Origin: Proteles cristata cristata
Taxonomy: Eukaryota > Chordata > Mammalia > Carnivora > Hyaenidae
Length of the DNA stretch: 64,000 bases
Assembly (NCBI GenBank): GCA_017311185.1
Contig: JAESUZ010002554.1
Coordinates: forward strand, 1,364,001-1,428,000
Direction of reading: 5' to 3'
This document shows, one piece after another, positions 9,952 through 20,167 of the stretch. The notes under the pieces were generated by a model. That model was not told the origin of the DNA and did no database searches. It saw nothing but the letters and a program-made list of their open reading frames with translations. The position numbers and the translations under genes are program-made. Every line of letters starts with the position of its first letter. Position 1 is the stretch's first letter.

Positions 9952-10075
9952 AAATAAGGCTATTTTATACCTATTTCAGAGTTGTTAGAATAACATGAGA
10001 TAGCATATGTAAAAGTTCTAGCATAGGGCTTGGCATTAGGAAGATACCTAGTAACTATTTCCTTTCCACAATATA
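9952..10075 (+). mobile_element. MIR, sense, right half
   Basis: The MIR 3' half is recognisable: 'cagagttgttagaataacat', 'atgtaaaagttctagcatag', 'ggcttggcattaggaagata'. This is the second MIR within 1 kb that is split by a SINE. Confidence 0.7.
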
Positions 10076-10764
10076 CCTATTAATAATATTCTGCATTTCA
10101 CTGTGTTTCAGGGAATATATAATCTGTATTAACCCCAACGCCATGGGATAATTCAGATAGTTTAAAATGAGAGTTTAGATTATTTATTCTAACTTATATT
10201 AGCACTAACTCTGATATTTCCTTGGTTATTTTGGGTATTTCATTTATCTACTTGCTTAACAACTCATTCAGCTATTACTGGATATATTTTAAGATAAACA
10301 TTCACGGGGGAGAAAAGATGTTTGGCTATTTCTCAGGAATAACAGAGCCTGAAAGGAACATTTATCAAAACAACCCAAATTAAAAAAAAAAATCACTGTG
10401 ACTGGTTGCTGGGATAAAAGGAAGACATGAATCTAAAACATACTAACTTGCTAAATGTTTCTCAAGTTCATGGCTATTTGTAACATTTTTAAAAATGTGT
10501 ACTTTATGATAGAATGACTTCCAGATGTATGAAGCCCTCCTTTTCCACACCATTTAATAAAACATTAAATACTATTGAAATGATCTGATGCAGTCTATTT
10601 AAAACAAATGGATGTACCTACTTCAAGATGAGCTGTCCCAAGCAAGATTCATGATCTTTCTCATTAAACTTTTCCTATTGTATGTAATATCTCAATTAAT
10701 GGATAGAACCTTAAATACTCAGACTAAAAATTTCGAGTCATCTTTGTATCAAACCATCTGTTAG
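10076..10764. other. Unresolved AT-rich sequence
   Basis: No gene or repeat family assigned in nearly 700 bp. Confidence 0.4.
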
Positions 10765-11430
10765 ATATGGTAGGCAGAGCTTGAAAGCAGCCTCCAGACT
10801 CCCACCCTCTGATGTAACACCTCCCGTATAATGTCTTCCTCCTTGAATGTGTGTAGAACCTGATGGATATCACTCCACTGATTAGGTTACACTATGTGGC
10901 AAAGATAAAGGGGTTTTGCAAATGTGATTAAGGTTCTCTAATCAGCTGACTTTGAATTAATCAAAAGGGAATTCTCTGGGTATCAAATGAGTCCCTCCAA
11001 AAAAGGCATTTGGGCTTCCTTGACCTCAGTGACTTGAAGCAGCGGAGTTTCCCCTGATGGCCTTGAAGACATAAGCTGATGTGTTTGAGAGGAGGAAGCA
11101 GGAGGCAAGAACATGAGAGTAACCTCTAGTAACTGAACAGTGTTCTCCAATGATAGCTACCAAGAACATGGAGAGCTCAGTCATATAACTACAAAGAAAG
11201 GAATTCTGCTAACATACGCTTGGCAGTAGATTCTTCCCCAGTTAAGCCTCTAGATAAGAATATGATCCAACTGACACCTTAACTGCATCCTTGTGTGACC
11301 TTGAGCAGAGACCTAGCAGAGACCTAAGATCATGGGAAACTCATGATCCACAGAAACTGTGAGATAATGTATGATGCTTTAAGTGACTAAGTTTGTGTTA
11401 ACTTGTTATGCAGCATAGAAAACTAATACA
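10765..11430 (+). mobile_element. Ancient interspersed repeat, LTR-like, family unresolved
   Basis: This matches, from memory, a widespread placental repeat with the phrases 'gattaggttacactatgtgg', 'gattaaggttctctaatcag', 'attcttccccagttaagcct', 'cacagaaactgtgagataat' and 'agaaaactaataca' at its end. The 3' end resembles MLT1-type LTRs, but I cannot fix the family. It has no coding capacity. Confidence 0.55.
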
Positions 11431-11531
11431 TTAAGTTCTCTTAATTCTTCCAATGTTTTTAAATCTATCCTTTTGTCTTTATTGTTCTCATGTCTCATTT
11501 AGGCCCCTAATGTATCAACTAACAACTTTTT

Positions 11532-11758
11532 TTTTTTTACAGAGAATCTTTTTTAAAATGTATTTTTTTAAGTTTATTTATTTATTTGGGGGGGGGGTGG
11601 GGAGGGACAGAGAGATTGGGAGAGAGAGAGTCCCAAGCAGGCTTCACACTGTCAGCACAGAGCCCGATGTGGGCCTTGAACTCACAAACCATGGGATCAT
11701 GACCTGAGCTAAAATCAAGAGTCAGAAATTTAGCCGACTGAGCCACCTGCCCCCGAAG
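11532..11758 (-). mobile_element. Can-SINE, antisense, with extra 3' tail sequence
   Basis: Antisense SINEC copy with head 'gactgagccacctgcccc' and a G-rich interruption at 11587-11607. The target duplication taacaacttttt occurs at 11520-11531 and 11759-11770. Between the SINE A-tail and the duplication lie about 10 non-SINE bases bounded by T-runs (around 11540-11550), so on the minus strand the insertion carried sequence beyond the normal tail. Confidence 0.88.
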
Positions 11759-11774
11759 TAACAACTTTTTAACT

Positions 11775-12340
11775 AAACTTCCCACCTTCAGTTTCTCACT
11801 TCTCCTGGAAATCCATTGCCACTATATTATATCTTCTAGAAACTCAGTTTTAATTCTGTCTCCCTGTCAAAAAATGTTCATAGTTCCCATTTTCTCCATA
11901 ATCAAGGATTAGAGTTTAGTCATTTTGTGGCTTTGGATTTGGATCTAAGCTCTAATCCTTCACTATCTGTGTGAAGTTGCGCATGTTAATAAACCTCTTA
12001 AGGCTTAGTTTGTAAAGTGGAGGTCATAACTCATTGGAAGAACAAAATGAGATAATGCATATAAAGTTTCTGTTACATAGTGTGTGTTCCATAAATTGTA
12101 GCTATTATTATTGTTATCTTAGAATTAAATTCAAGCTTCTTATTCTGGTATTTAAGCTACATATGAGCCTCAAAAGCTTTTCTAGTCATGTCTTCTACAT
12201 GATTCCCCAAATCATACTGTTCAGTCACACCAGTTTACCAATGAACTTGAAGTTCTTGGTTACATATTATGCAATCCATTTTTTTCTGTCCAGTGTTTAT
12301 TTTCTTCCTTTAGACTAGAGGGGACTTTGTTTGTTTTTTG
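11775..12340 (+). mobile_element. L2 LINE fragment hosting a MIR
   Basis: Diverged L2 3' ORF and UTR sequence, sense. Landmarks are 'ctggaaatccattgccacta', 'ttaaattcaagcttcttatt', 'tatttaagctacatatgagc' and 'ccagtttaccaatgaacttg'. The MIR at 11925-12118 interrupts it; 'ttagagttta' before and 'ttagaattaa' after look like its decayed target duplication. Confidence 0.5.
11925..12118 (+). mobile_element. MIR, sense, inserted in L2
   Basis: MIR landmarks: 'aagctctaatccttcactat', 'ctgtgtgaagttgcgcatgt', 'aataaacctcttaaggctta', 'gtttgtaaagtggaggtcat', 'atgagataatgcatataaag'. It spans nearly the whole family length. Confidence 0.8.
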
Positions 12341-13599
12341 TTTTGTCATTCTACACCTATCAAAATTCCACAAATCTTTTGAGGAATATCATATAAGAGA
12401 CCTCCCCTCTTACCACAACTAGCTTTCAACAGGCACCCACCAATACTTACCACCTGAGTCTATTCTGATTTGTCAGAGGCCCATTCTGATTGGTGGTATC
12501 ATATAAGTCGTTATGTGTTTTTAGTAGCAGCCCTGTCTATAGTCTTCTCTTTCTTTGAGCTCTCAACTCAGAATTATTTCTTCTTTGTGTTCCTGTAGCA
12601 ATTTGTTGGTACTTGTGTTTGATATATCAAACTATGTTTTGAACTTCAACCTGTTCGCATGATTATCTTCCTCACTATATAGAAAGAAGAGATCGACTTT
12701 AGTTTCTTCACACAAAATAAATGCTCAAATCTTTGTTGGATGATTAAAAATTAGTTTCATTGAGCTACTTTTCATCTTTAGAAGGATGAAGCAGATTTTT
12801 ATAATGGATGATGTCTATTAATGGTTGACTGGCTGTAGGAGCATCTTATTTGGCTTAAATAATTAAATATTCCAAACAAGAATGCATCAAAGTAAAAACT
12901 ATGTATGGTTTATAAAACCCAATAAAATCTATCAAGATTTGGATGGCCAATTTATTTCAATGAGTGTATCTCTATCTCCATATCAATGTTTCTTTGTCAG
13001 AATAATTTCAGATCTTCATTGCTATAACAAATCCTTTTATGTCAAGCAATTGCATTTATGATCCTAGAAGAAATCTGAGACACTACTTTGTTTATGGATC
13101 TGGAGATTTGAATCCATGTAAAGTAGTAACTCTGTCTTCCCTTTCTCTCTTCTAACCCATCTTTTGGTACATCCTCTCTTTGCCTGGCTTCCTCTTTTTT
13201 TTTTTTTTTTTCAGCTGTGGACCATTCTTCTGGAAAATATAGACCTCAAATGGAAACGATGTAGCTCTGCCTTTTTTCCACTTGGTAACTTTGCATGATA
13301 GTCCCCAAAGAGTACATATATTCTGTGCTTCCTCTTCTTCCCTCAAAATGTGACTGAAGAAATCTTGTCTTTAGAAACATAACTTCATTTCATTTTGAGC
13401 ATCATCCTTTTAAAACTCAGTTCTTAGGGGACTGTTTTTGTCCTTGGTGTTCATTCTTAATTATATACTCATTCACTCCATCTTCTATTCGATTTAAATC
13501 TGAGCTAGCTAGAATAGTTTCTTTCATGAATCCCTCACTTCTCTCTTAGAATTTTAGAGACTATAAAATATGTATACAATGTGTGTGCTTGTATTTTAA
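12341..13599. other. Unresolved non-coding sequence
   Basis: No gene or assigned repeat in about 1.25 kb. It contains a T19 run at 13195-13213. The 94- and 64-codon frames touching this stretch have no family signature. Confidence 0.4.
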
Positions 13600-13650
13600 A
13601 AATGCTTACTGTTTACCAAACACAGTGTTAGATATTTCATGTGATTTTCC
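13600..13650 (-). mobile_element. MIR, antisense, left part
   Basis: 'ttaccaaacacagtgttaga' and 'tatttcatgtgattttcc' correspond to the antisense MIR 3' end. The copy resumes after the SINE at 13861. Confidence 0.6.
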
Positions 13651-13860
13651 TTTTCTTTAATGTTTAGTTTTATTTTTGAGAGAGAAAGACAGAGCATGAG
13701 CAGGAACAGACATGGAGAGAGGAAGACACAGAATCCGAAGCAGGCTCCTCACCCCCCAAGCTGTCAGCACAGAGCCCAACAGGTGGCTTGAACTCACAAA
13801 CCACAAGATCATAACCTGAGCCTGTCAGATGCTTTACCAGGTGAACCACCCAGGTGCCCC
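13651..13860 (-). mobile_element. SINEC_Fc-type Can-SINE, antisense
   Basis: The tail is 'ctttaatgtttagttttatt', the (GA) tract is short, and the head ends 'gaaccacccaggtgcccc' at 13860. It is inserted into a MIR. Confidence 0.9.
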
Positions 13861-13921
13861 TTATGTGTGACCTTTCATAGTTAATTCTCCCAAAAAACCT
13901 ATGCGGCATATGTAACTACTA

Positions 13922-13990
<69 letters not shown>

Positions 13991-14190
13991 AAAGAGAGAT
14001 TAAACAGGGTAGAGAGGTTAAGTAATTTTCCCAGGCAATTTGTAGCTCTTCCTTACTATCCTCACTTTCCAAGGAGAACTGAGATTCAGAAAGGTTGAAT
14101 ATCTTACTTAACGTCACAGGACTCATAAGTGGCACACCTAGGATTCAAACCTACATTTTTCTTGAGTCTGTAGTCTGAGCTCTTACCCCC
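13861..14190 (-). mobile_element. MIR, antisense, right part with internal duplication
   Basis: MIR sequence continues ('gttaattctcccaaaaaacc', 'aactactatcc'). The microsatellite at 13925-13986 then interrupts it, and 'agaggttaagtaattttccc' follows. A second MIR-core-like stretch comes next ('ttcagaaaggttgaatatct', 'cataagtggcacacctagga', 'ttcaaacctaca'). The core is thus represented twice, suggesting a local duplication or two overlapping MIRs. Confidence 0.65.
13925..13986. repeat. Compound (GT)n(GA)n microsatellite
   Basis: About 15 GT units run directly into about 16 GA units without interruption. The array lies inside a MIR, and such pure dinucleotide arrays are usually length-variable. 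The antisense frame over it (78 codons with Thr-His repeats) is an artefact. Confidence 0.95.
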
Positions 14191-14938
14191 ACTTTCCTAT
14201 AACTCCTGTGCTATAACTCCTTCCTTTCTTTGAAGCTCTTGACATCTGCTTTCTTAAAATCTTCAGCACATATCAGCCTCTGCAGTATATTTCCTTTCCT
14301 CATTATAAATGCCAAGATGATGTGGTTAACCATTCAGTTCTTCCTTGTCAGAGAGAGGTTGGTCCAAAATAGCAGTCTTTTTACTGCAGCTTATATTATT
14401 TCAGAGATGATGTTCAGTAAGGTAAGTAAAATAATTTTTAACCACTTTACTTTGAAATCTAAAAGACTTCTAGTAGATGGCAAGAGAGTTGAGATTTTCC
14501 ATCAACATACGGTTTGTCTCTGTGCCAATTTTGTCACAGAGGCACTCCATTATTTCAGTATATGATATTTCCCTAAGACTTGCAGGAAATCATATGTACA
14601 GGTATTAAATAGTAGACTGGGTATTACAATGGAGGACTGTGTTTCCAGAATAATAATTTTAAAAATCCTTAATTATATCACAAATTTTAGAGAAAAAAGT
14701 TGAAGCTAGTTCAGCTTTTTAATAAATTTTCCTTAATATTATTATTTTCCTTTAAAGTAAGCATCAGTGGAGAGCTTAACCCCAATGAGCTCAACTGACA
14801 GCAAAGAATCCACTATTTTAGACACAATTAATGACTTCAATCTTGGTTTTAATTGTAATAAGCTTAGGAGACATGTATTACTTAGTAGTAGTATTGATAT
14901 TCATCTATTTCCCACTCACATTTTAGAAAATAGTCACA
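14191..14938. other. Unresolved non-coding sequence
   Basis: A 111-codon plus-strand frame at 14230-14565 is the longest non-repeat frame near here. It has no recognisable domain, signal peptide or family resemblance, and I treat it as chance. Confidence 0.4.
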
Positions 14939-14939
14939 G

Positions 14940-14991
14940 GGGTGCCGGGGTGGCTCAGTTGGTTGAGCATCTGACTTCAGCTCAGGTCATG
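14940..14991 (+). mobile_element. 3'-truncated Can-SINE head
   Basis: Only the tRNA-derived head is present: 'ggggtgccggggtggctcag', 'ttggttgagcatctgacttc', 'agctcaggtcatg'. It then joins unrelated sequence, with no body, (CT)n tract or A-tail. SINEs normally truncate at the 5' end, so this is an internally deleted or rearranged copy. Confidence 0.85.
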
Positions 14992-15061
14992 CATTCTACC
15001 AAATGTCAGGAATACCTAGGAGTTATACTTCCCTTCTTATATTAAAATATTAAATTTGCCT

Positions 15062-15245
15062 TTGTTATCCATTTTAGTCAAGGTTCTTTATTCGCAACTA
15101 ACAGAAATCAGCTTACATTAGCTTAAGAAAAAAGGGGGATTTATTGGAAAAGAACAAGGATGACTCATTAAACTCTAGGATAAGAAGTAAAAGCCAAGCT
15201 TTTTTGAACACGTTGTTAATTCCCCTTTGGCTCTATAGGGTCTCT
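15062..15245. other. Possible ancient repeat fragment
   Basis: 'agtcaaggttctttattcgc' followed by 'agggggatttattggaaaag' resembles an old dispersed repeat also suggested at 48300-48530 ('gggaatttattggctcctgt'). The family is not identified. Confidence 0.3.
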
Positions 15246-16641
15246 TGGTGGCTAAGTCTACCTTTCTTATTGGAGTCATAAGCAGTGAATCATTCTCAAA
15301 ATGAATAGTTCAAAGATCCCATTAGATGCCTTGCCATTACCCTTATATAAACACTTACTGTTGTTGTAGTTAGTTTTTCACGTGTTTTCACAAACCCCAT
15401 AATTTTCCAGGGAAGCATAGTGTCATGTACATAGTAGATGCTGACTGTATGTCTGTTGAATGAGTAACTGTTATACTTCAAATTTTAGGTGATGTCACGT
15501 ATTCCTTCTTGACTATAAAGGAGATGTGACAGTGACATCTGTCACTCCATTGACTGGCAGGATTGATTTGACTGATCTGAAACTTCATCCTTATGTTTTG
15601 TTCAGACCCCCAATTTTCTATATAATGCATGAGCATCTTAGAAGATCAACTAACACTAGTTTGGGATAATTATCTTGGCAAACTATCTGATTAGTTTTCT
15701 TTGAAAGCCAGATTTTCTCATTTGAAAAATTGTGTTTTTTTAAGTAATTGAACAGTTTTCATTACAGAGCTGAATTAAGGAAATCTTTGCAAGAATAGAC
15801 ATTATTTTACTTTTTTCATACAAATTTTACCTTCACTTGAATGTGAAAACTTAGTGCTTTAAGTACCCTGGTGGTGAGACTAAGTCAATAAAGCTTGGGG
15901 AAACAGTAGGCAGATCCTTAGCTAAGTTGTCCTATACCAAACCCTTCCTGTCTGGGACCCTTCCCCTTACTGTTCCTGGCCAGGTTCAGCCCCTGGGACC
16001 CTGAGACCCTGGGACCCTGCTTTTCTCTTAGCATCTTAGCAAGTTCTGTCTGATTCCCAACCAAACTCATCCAATCCCATCCTCAACAACTCCAGTTTGG
16101 CTTTCTAGTGTTTCTCTTTAAATATCTCATGACATCCTCTTGTGAAAATATTAATTGTGATTCAACTACATGTTTAGCTTTCCCCCCCACACCAAAGCCT
16201 GAGTCCCAATTACACACCCCTGCTATAGACTCTGTTCCCTCTTTTGAGGGTACAATTTTAATAATTAATATATTTTTAAGCATGGGTCTTTTCATCTGCT
16301 ATAATGAAGAGATACAGCTCATTTATTAGTGTGAACATCAGTGGTAGAGTTATCATACAATGTATTGCCTATACTAGGACATGTCTGAACATGAAAGTAA
16401 GCACTATTAATAATTACTCTGGAATAACAAGTATACATCAAGATCACCCTGGGCAGACCAGAACTATTGTCCCCTTAATTATTAGTGATTGTCTGGTTTA
16501 TCTAAGAAATTATTTTTTCTAAAAATTGAGATTCATTTATCTTTCTTGATGTCCTTAAATCTCTCTTTGACTTCACTAATTTTTGGAAATGAGTTATTCA
16601 AGAAATAGATTAAGGACCAGACTTATTAAAATGTTCTTTAA
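15246..16641. other. Unresolved non-coding sequence
   Basis: No gene or repeat assigned in about 1.4 kb. A short imperfect tandem of the unit GGGACCCTG is present at 15994-16019. Opposed 70-73-codon frames at 16083-16329 are chance. Confidence 0.4.
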
Positions 16642-17056
16642 GCCTAGGTGTCCATCAACTGATGAAGGGATCAAGAAGATGTGGTTTATCTACACAATGG
16701 AATACTACATGGCAATGAGAAAGAATGATATATGGCCATTTGTAGCAACATGGATGGAACTTGAGGGTGTTATACTGAGTGAAATAAGTCAGGCAGAGAA
16801 GGACAAATACCATATGTTTGCACATATAGGCAGATTAGGAGGAACTTAACGGAGGACCATGGGGGAGGAGAAGAGGAAAAATAGTTGGGGAGAGGGAGGC
16901 AAACCATGAGAGACTCTTGAATGCTGAGAACAAACTTAGGACTGATGGGGGTTGGGGAGAGGGGAAGGAGTGTGGGCATGGGGGAGGGCACTTGTTGGGA
17001 TGAGCACTGGGTGTCATATGGAAACCAACTTGACAATAAACTATTTAAGAAAGAAA
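16642..17056 (+). mobile_element. 5'-truncated L1: ORF2 end and 3' UTR
   Basis: Begins in the ORF2 C-terminal end ('ggtgtccatcaactgatgaa', 'aagaagatgtggtttatcta', 'atggcaatgagaaagaatga'). It continues through the G-rich 3' UTR ('caaaccatgagagactcttg') to 'gacaataaactatttaagaa'. The flanks aaaatgttctttaa (about 16630-16643) and aaaatgctctttaa (about 17057-17070) look like a 14-bp target duplication with one mismatch. The 88-codon frame at 16583-16849 is the ORF2 terminus fused to flanking sequence. Confidence 0.9.
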
Positions 17057-17082
17057 AAAATGCTCTTTAAAGCAAACGAACA

Positions 17083-17575
17083 CTGTCCATCAATGGATGA
17101 ATGGATAAAGAAGATGTGTAACACACACACACACACACACACATATATTTATATACACACACTGGAAAATTATTCATCCATTAAAAGAATGAAATCTTGC
17201 CGTTTGCAGGAACATGGATAGAGCTAGAGAATATAATGCTAAGTGAAATAAATCACTCAGAGAAAGACAATACCATATGTTTTCACTCATATATGAAATT
17301 TAAGAAACAAAACAAATGAACAAAGGGGAAATAAAGAGAGAGAGGGAGAGACAAACAAAGAAAAAGATTCTTAACTATTGAGAACAAACAGATTATCAGA
17401 GGGGAGATGGGTGGGGAGGGGGTGAAATAGGTGAAGGGGTTAAGAGCACACTTATGATGAGCACTGAGTAATATATAGAATTGCTGAATCATGATACTGT
17501 ATACCTCAAACTAATATAATACCGTATGCTAATTATACTGGAATTAAAATTTTTCTAACTTAATAAAATTTTTTA
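17083..17575 (+). mobile_element. Second, older L1 3' end with internal (CA)n
   Basis: Another truncated L1 3' end directly downstream: 'tccatcaatggatgaatgga', 'aagaagatgtgtaacac', 'cattaaaagaatgaaatctt', 'ttcactcatatatgaaattt', 'gagcactgagtaatatatag'. It belongs to an older subfamily than its neighbour. 'aaagcaaacgaaca' (about 17069-17082) and 'aaagcaaaccaaca' (about 17577-17590) may be its target duplication. Confidence 0.85.
17119..17162. repeat. (CA)n microsatellite within L1
   Basis: A pure (AC) run of about 12 units, then 'atatatttatatacacacac'. It lies at a place where such L1 copies often have a short CA-rich stretch. Confidence 0.9.
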
Positions 17576-17915
17576 AAAAGCAAACCAACATCATCTCAAG
17601 GGCCTCAGGCTTTCAAAAAGAAGAGGCATTTGACATCACAAGTTCCTTTACAGGTTTGGGGACACTTTAAAAAAAATAAGGAATTGATTACACTGTCAGT
17701 TGGAGTTATATACTTCTCTCTTCATTCATGAGTAATTACCAGCTTCCTTACATTAGAATGGCATTAGTTCTTTAGGGGTTTTTCTGTTGTTGTTTTTGTT
17801 TGTTTGTTTGTGTTTTTTAGGAGCAGAAGGTTATTTAATCCAAAAAACATGGTCAACATAGTTACGGAAAAAGATTTGGAGGCAGCAGGCTGGGTAGCTG
17901 AATATTTTCTAGTGT
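17576..17915. other. Unresolved sequence with a GTTT-rich run
   Basis: Contains (GTTT)n-like sequence at 17786-17816. No gene or repeat family identified. Confidence 0.4.
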
Positions 17916-17919
17916 AACA

Positions 17920-18052
17920 TTTTTTTTTTTACAAATAGTTTATTGTCAAGTTGGTTTCCATATAACACCAAGTGCTCATCCCCACAAGTGCCCTCCATGT
18001 CTATCTACCCCCGCCCCCCACACCCATCAGTCCTCAGTTTGTTCTCAGCATC
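17920..18052 (-). mobile_element. Short L1 3' end, antisense
   Basis: A T-run at 17920-17930 is followed by 'acaaatagtttattgtcaag', 'ttggtttccatataacacca', 'agtgctcatccccacaagtg' and 'cagtcctcagtttgttctca'. It is only about 130 bp. The 66-codon frame at 17943-18143 is a shadow of it. Confidence 0.9.
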
Positions 18053-18252
18053 ATTAGGGTTTCTTGAGAAGCCTCTGTTCCTTGGACCAGTGTGGACTGT
18101 AAGGTTTTGTTATAGAAACATACATCCAAAATGGACTAAGTAACCTCTGTTATATAGCAATTTCTAAATCTCTAAGTTTAAAATAATTTTTTACATCTCT
18201 CTATATAATCATAGAATATCTGAACTGATACTTACCTCAAAAATATCTAATC

Positions 18253-18431
18253 CAGAGGTTCTCCACTGCAGCTACATATCCAAATGTTTGTGGAGCTTAA
18301 AAACAATACTTTTGTCTCTCCTCTTTCCAGATATTCTGATTTAAGTGGTCTGGGAGGGGACCCAGGCACAAGCATTTGAGGGGAAAATGTCTCAGGTGAT
18401 TTTAATGAGTAGTCAGGCCTGAGAACCTCTG
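18253..18431 (+). mobile_element. MER5A-like hAT-Charlie element
   Basis: Starts 'cagaggttctccactgcagc' and ends 'gcctgagaacctctg', giving a terminal inverted repeat (CAGAGGTTCTC against GAGAACCTCTG). Internal phrases 'gatattctgatttaag' and 'ctcaggtgattttaatgagt' match the MER5 group. The flanking 8-mers atctaatc and gtttaatt are consistent with a decayed 8-bp hAT duplication. Confidence 0.85.
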
Positions 18432-18904
18432 GTTTAATTCAACTACTTCATTTTCCTTTTGAGAAACCAAGGCCCTTTTACTTCAGCTGTCACTGTGGAT
18501 TAACAATCCAAATATCCCTGTGAATTGTGAGATGTTTTTAAAAGGGCTCTGTGAATGTGACATCACTTTCTTTATTTAGAACTGATCATAATTTTTATGG
18601 CTTCCAACAGATGTCTTGGTTTCTTGAATTATCCTTTTTTCGTCATGGAGCTTCTAAAGCACTTGCTGCCAAAGGAGCCGGAAGGTATGCTGGGTTTTTC
18701 ATTGTTGTTGTTCTCCAGGTAGTAGAACATATTTTAGCTTTTTAATCACTTGCCAGTATTTTTGCTTTGATTTCTTTGTTTATCTTTTTTGCCCACTGAA
18801 GTTTGTCTCCTAATGCTAGATTATGTGGATGTGTCTCTGAAGATCTCACAACTTAAAAAAATAGTTTTCTTTTGCTTTGACACCTGGGTAATAATAGTTT
18901 AGCT
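18432..18904. other. Unresolved sequence between two hAT elements
   Basis: No repeat or gene identified. The 64-codon frame at 18551-18745 has no family signature. Confidence 0.4.
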
Positions 18905-19171
18905 CAGGGGCAGCAAACTATGGCCTCTGCGTTAAAATCAGTCAGCTGCCTGTTTTTGTAAATAAAGTTTTATGGATTGTCTATGTCTGCTTTTTTTTGT
19001 ATATACAATTTTGTAAATAAAGTTTTATTAAAACACTGTCCTGACTACCCATTTATAGATTATCTATGTCTGCTTTCAAACACAACAGCAGAATTGCAAC
19101 AAAGCCTATGACCCACACTGCTAAAGATATTTACTACTTGGTTCTTCACTGAAAAAGTTTTCTGACCTCTG
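18905..19171 (-). mobile_element. Short hAT-Charlie element with intact 8-bp duplication
   Basis: Ends are CAGGGG...CAAACT at the left and a degenerate match ending CCTCTG at the right. They are flanked by a perfect 8-bp duplication, gtttagct, at 18897-18904 and 19172-19179, diagnostic of hAT insertion. The phrases 'gcagcaaactatggcc' and 'tttttgtaaataaagtttta' match the Charlie1-like family from memory. 'ttttgtaaataaagttttat' occurs twice (18954-18973 and 19009-19028) and 'tctatgtctgcttt' also twice, showing an internal duplication. Confidence 0.85.
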
Positions 19172-19179
19172 GTTTAGCT

Positions 19180-20167
19180 AGTTCTAAGCTTCTTGGCCTG
19201 CAAGACATTTTTGGGCATTGTTCCTCTATCCTCTAATGTTAAATGATGCTGTGAGGATGTCAGAGGTCATCTTGGTTCCCATTCACCCTTTCTTTATCCA
19301 CATTAATGACTTGGCCTTTTTGCCTGAATGCTGAAAGGATTCTATCTTTGAAATCTAGTATTCTGTATCTTGGCATCAAATATTTTACATTAATGTTCTT
19401 GGAACACTCTGTATTTGATTCTTTCTTTCCTTTTTTTTTAAATCTATTTTGATTATATACAGAATTGAACACCTGTAATCCTAAGATACCAATTATGTAC
19501 ATTTTCACTTAACTTTGGCTTCTGTAGTGCTTTTTGCATATTTATTTCATTTTGTTCATTTCTTGAAACCTTGTCTTCTGTGTAACTTACAGTATTCTCA
19601 GTAATATCTATCCTTTCTTCCTTGGCTCTTGCATTCTGCTTCAGAGTGTTAAAAATTTTATTAAATTCTTGGGGCCTACATGAATATGTTTGGTCATAAT
19701 TTTAACTGCTTGGTGGTAACATTTGGGGGGGCGGTGAATGTTCTTCACTTCCATTTGGGTTTTTTTTCCTGTTTCTTTTCTCCTTTCTCTCGTAATATCT
19801 TTATGTACTGGTTCCTTTTTAATTGCTATTTATCTTTGAATGAAACAATTTCTTTCTCAACTAGCTATTTATAGGAAATTCATAGATACAGAACAAGATT
19901 GTATTTTTGAGTTATAAAGAATTCTTTCTAGTTCATAGCTCATTCTCCAACATCCATTTCTTTCTTCTGTAACAACAGAAACCAGATTCTATTCATTGTC
20001 ATCGTGTCCAGCTAAAACCCTAAAATGTCCACTTTTCATTTTAGATGGTTATGGCTGTGTGACTAACTCTATCCACCAACATGTAAAGCAAAAGTGTTGA
20101 GTGTGGTTTCTGGATAAGGTCCTTGGATATAGGGCAGGAGGGAATACTTCTTATCCCTTCAGCCTGG
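19180..20167. other. Unresolved AT-rich sequence
   Basis: About 1 kb without a recognisable gene or repeat. The 82-codon minus frame (19260-19508) and 64-codon plus frame (19680-19874) have no family signature. Confidence 0.4.

Noticed and set aside
15994..16019. Short GGGACCCTG tandem as a minisatellite or binding array
   Set aside because: Only about three imperfect units; too short to support either.
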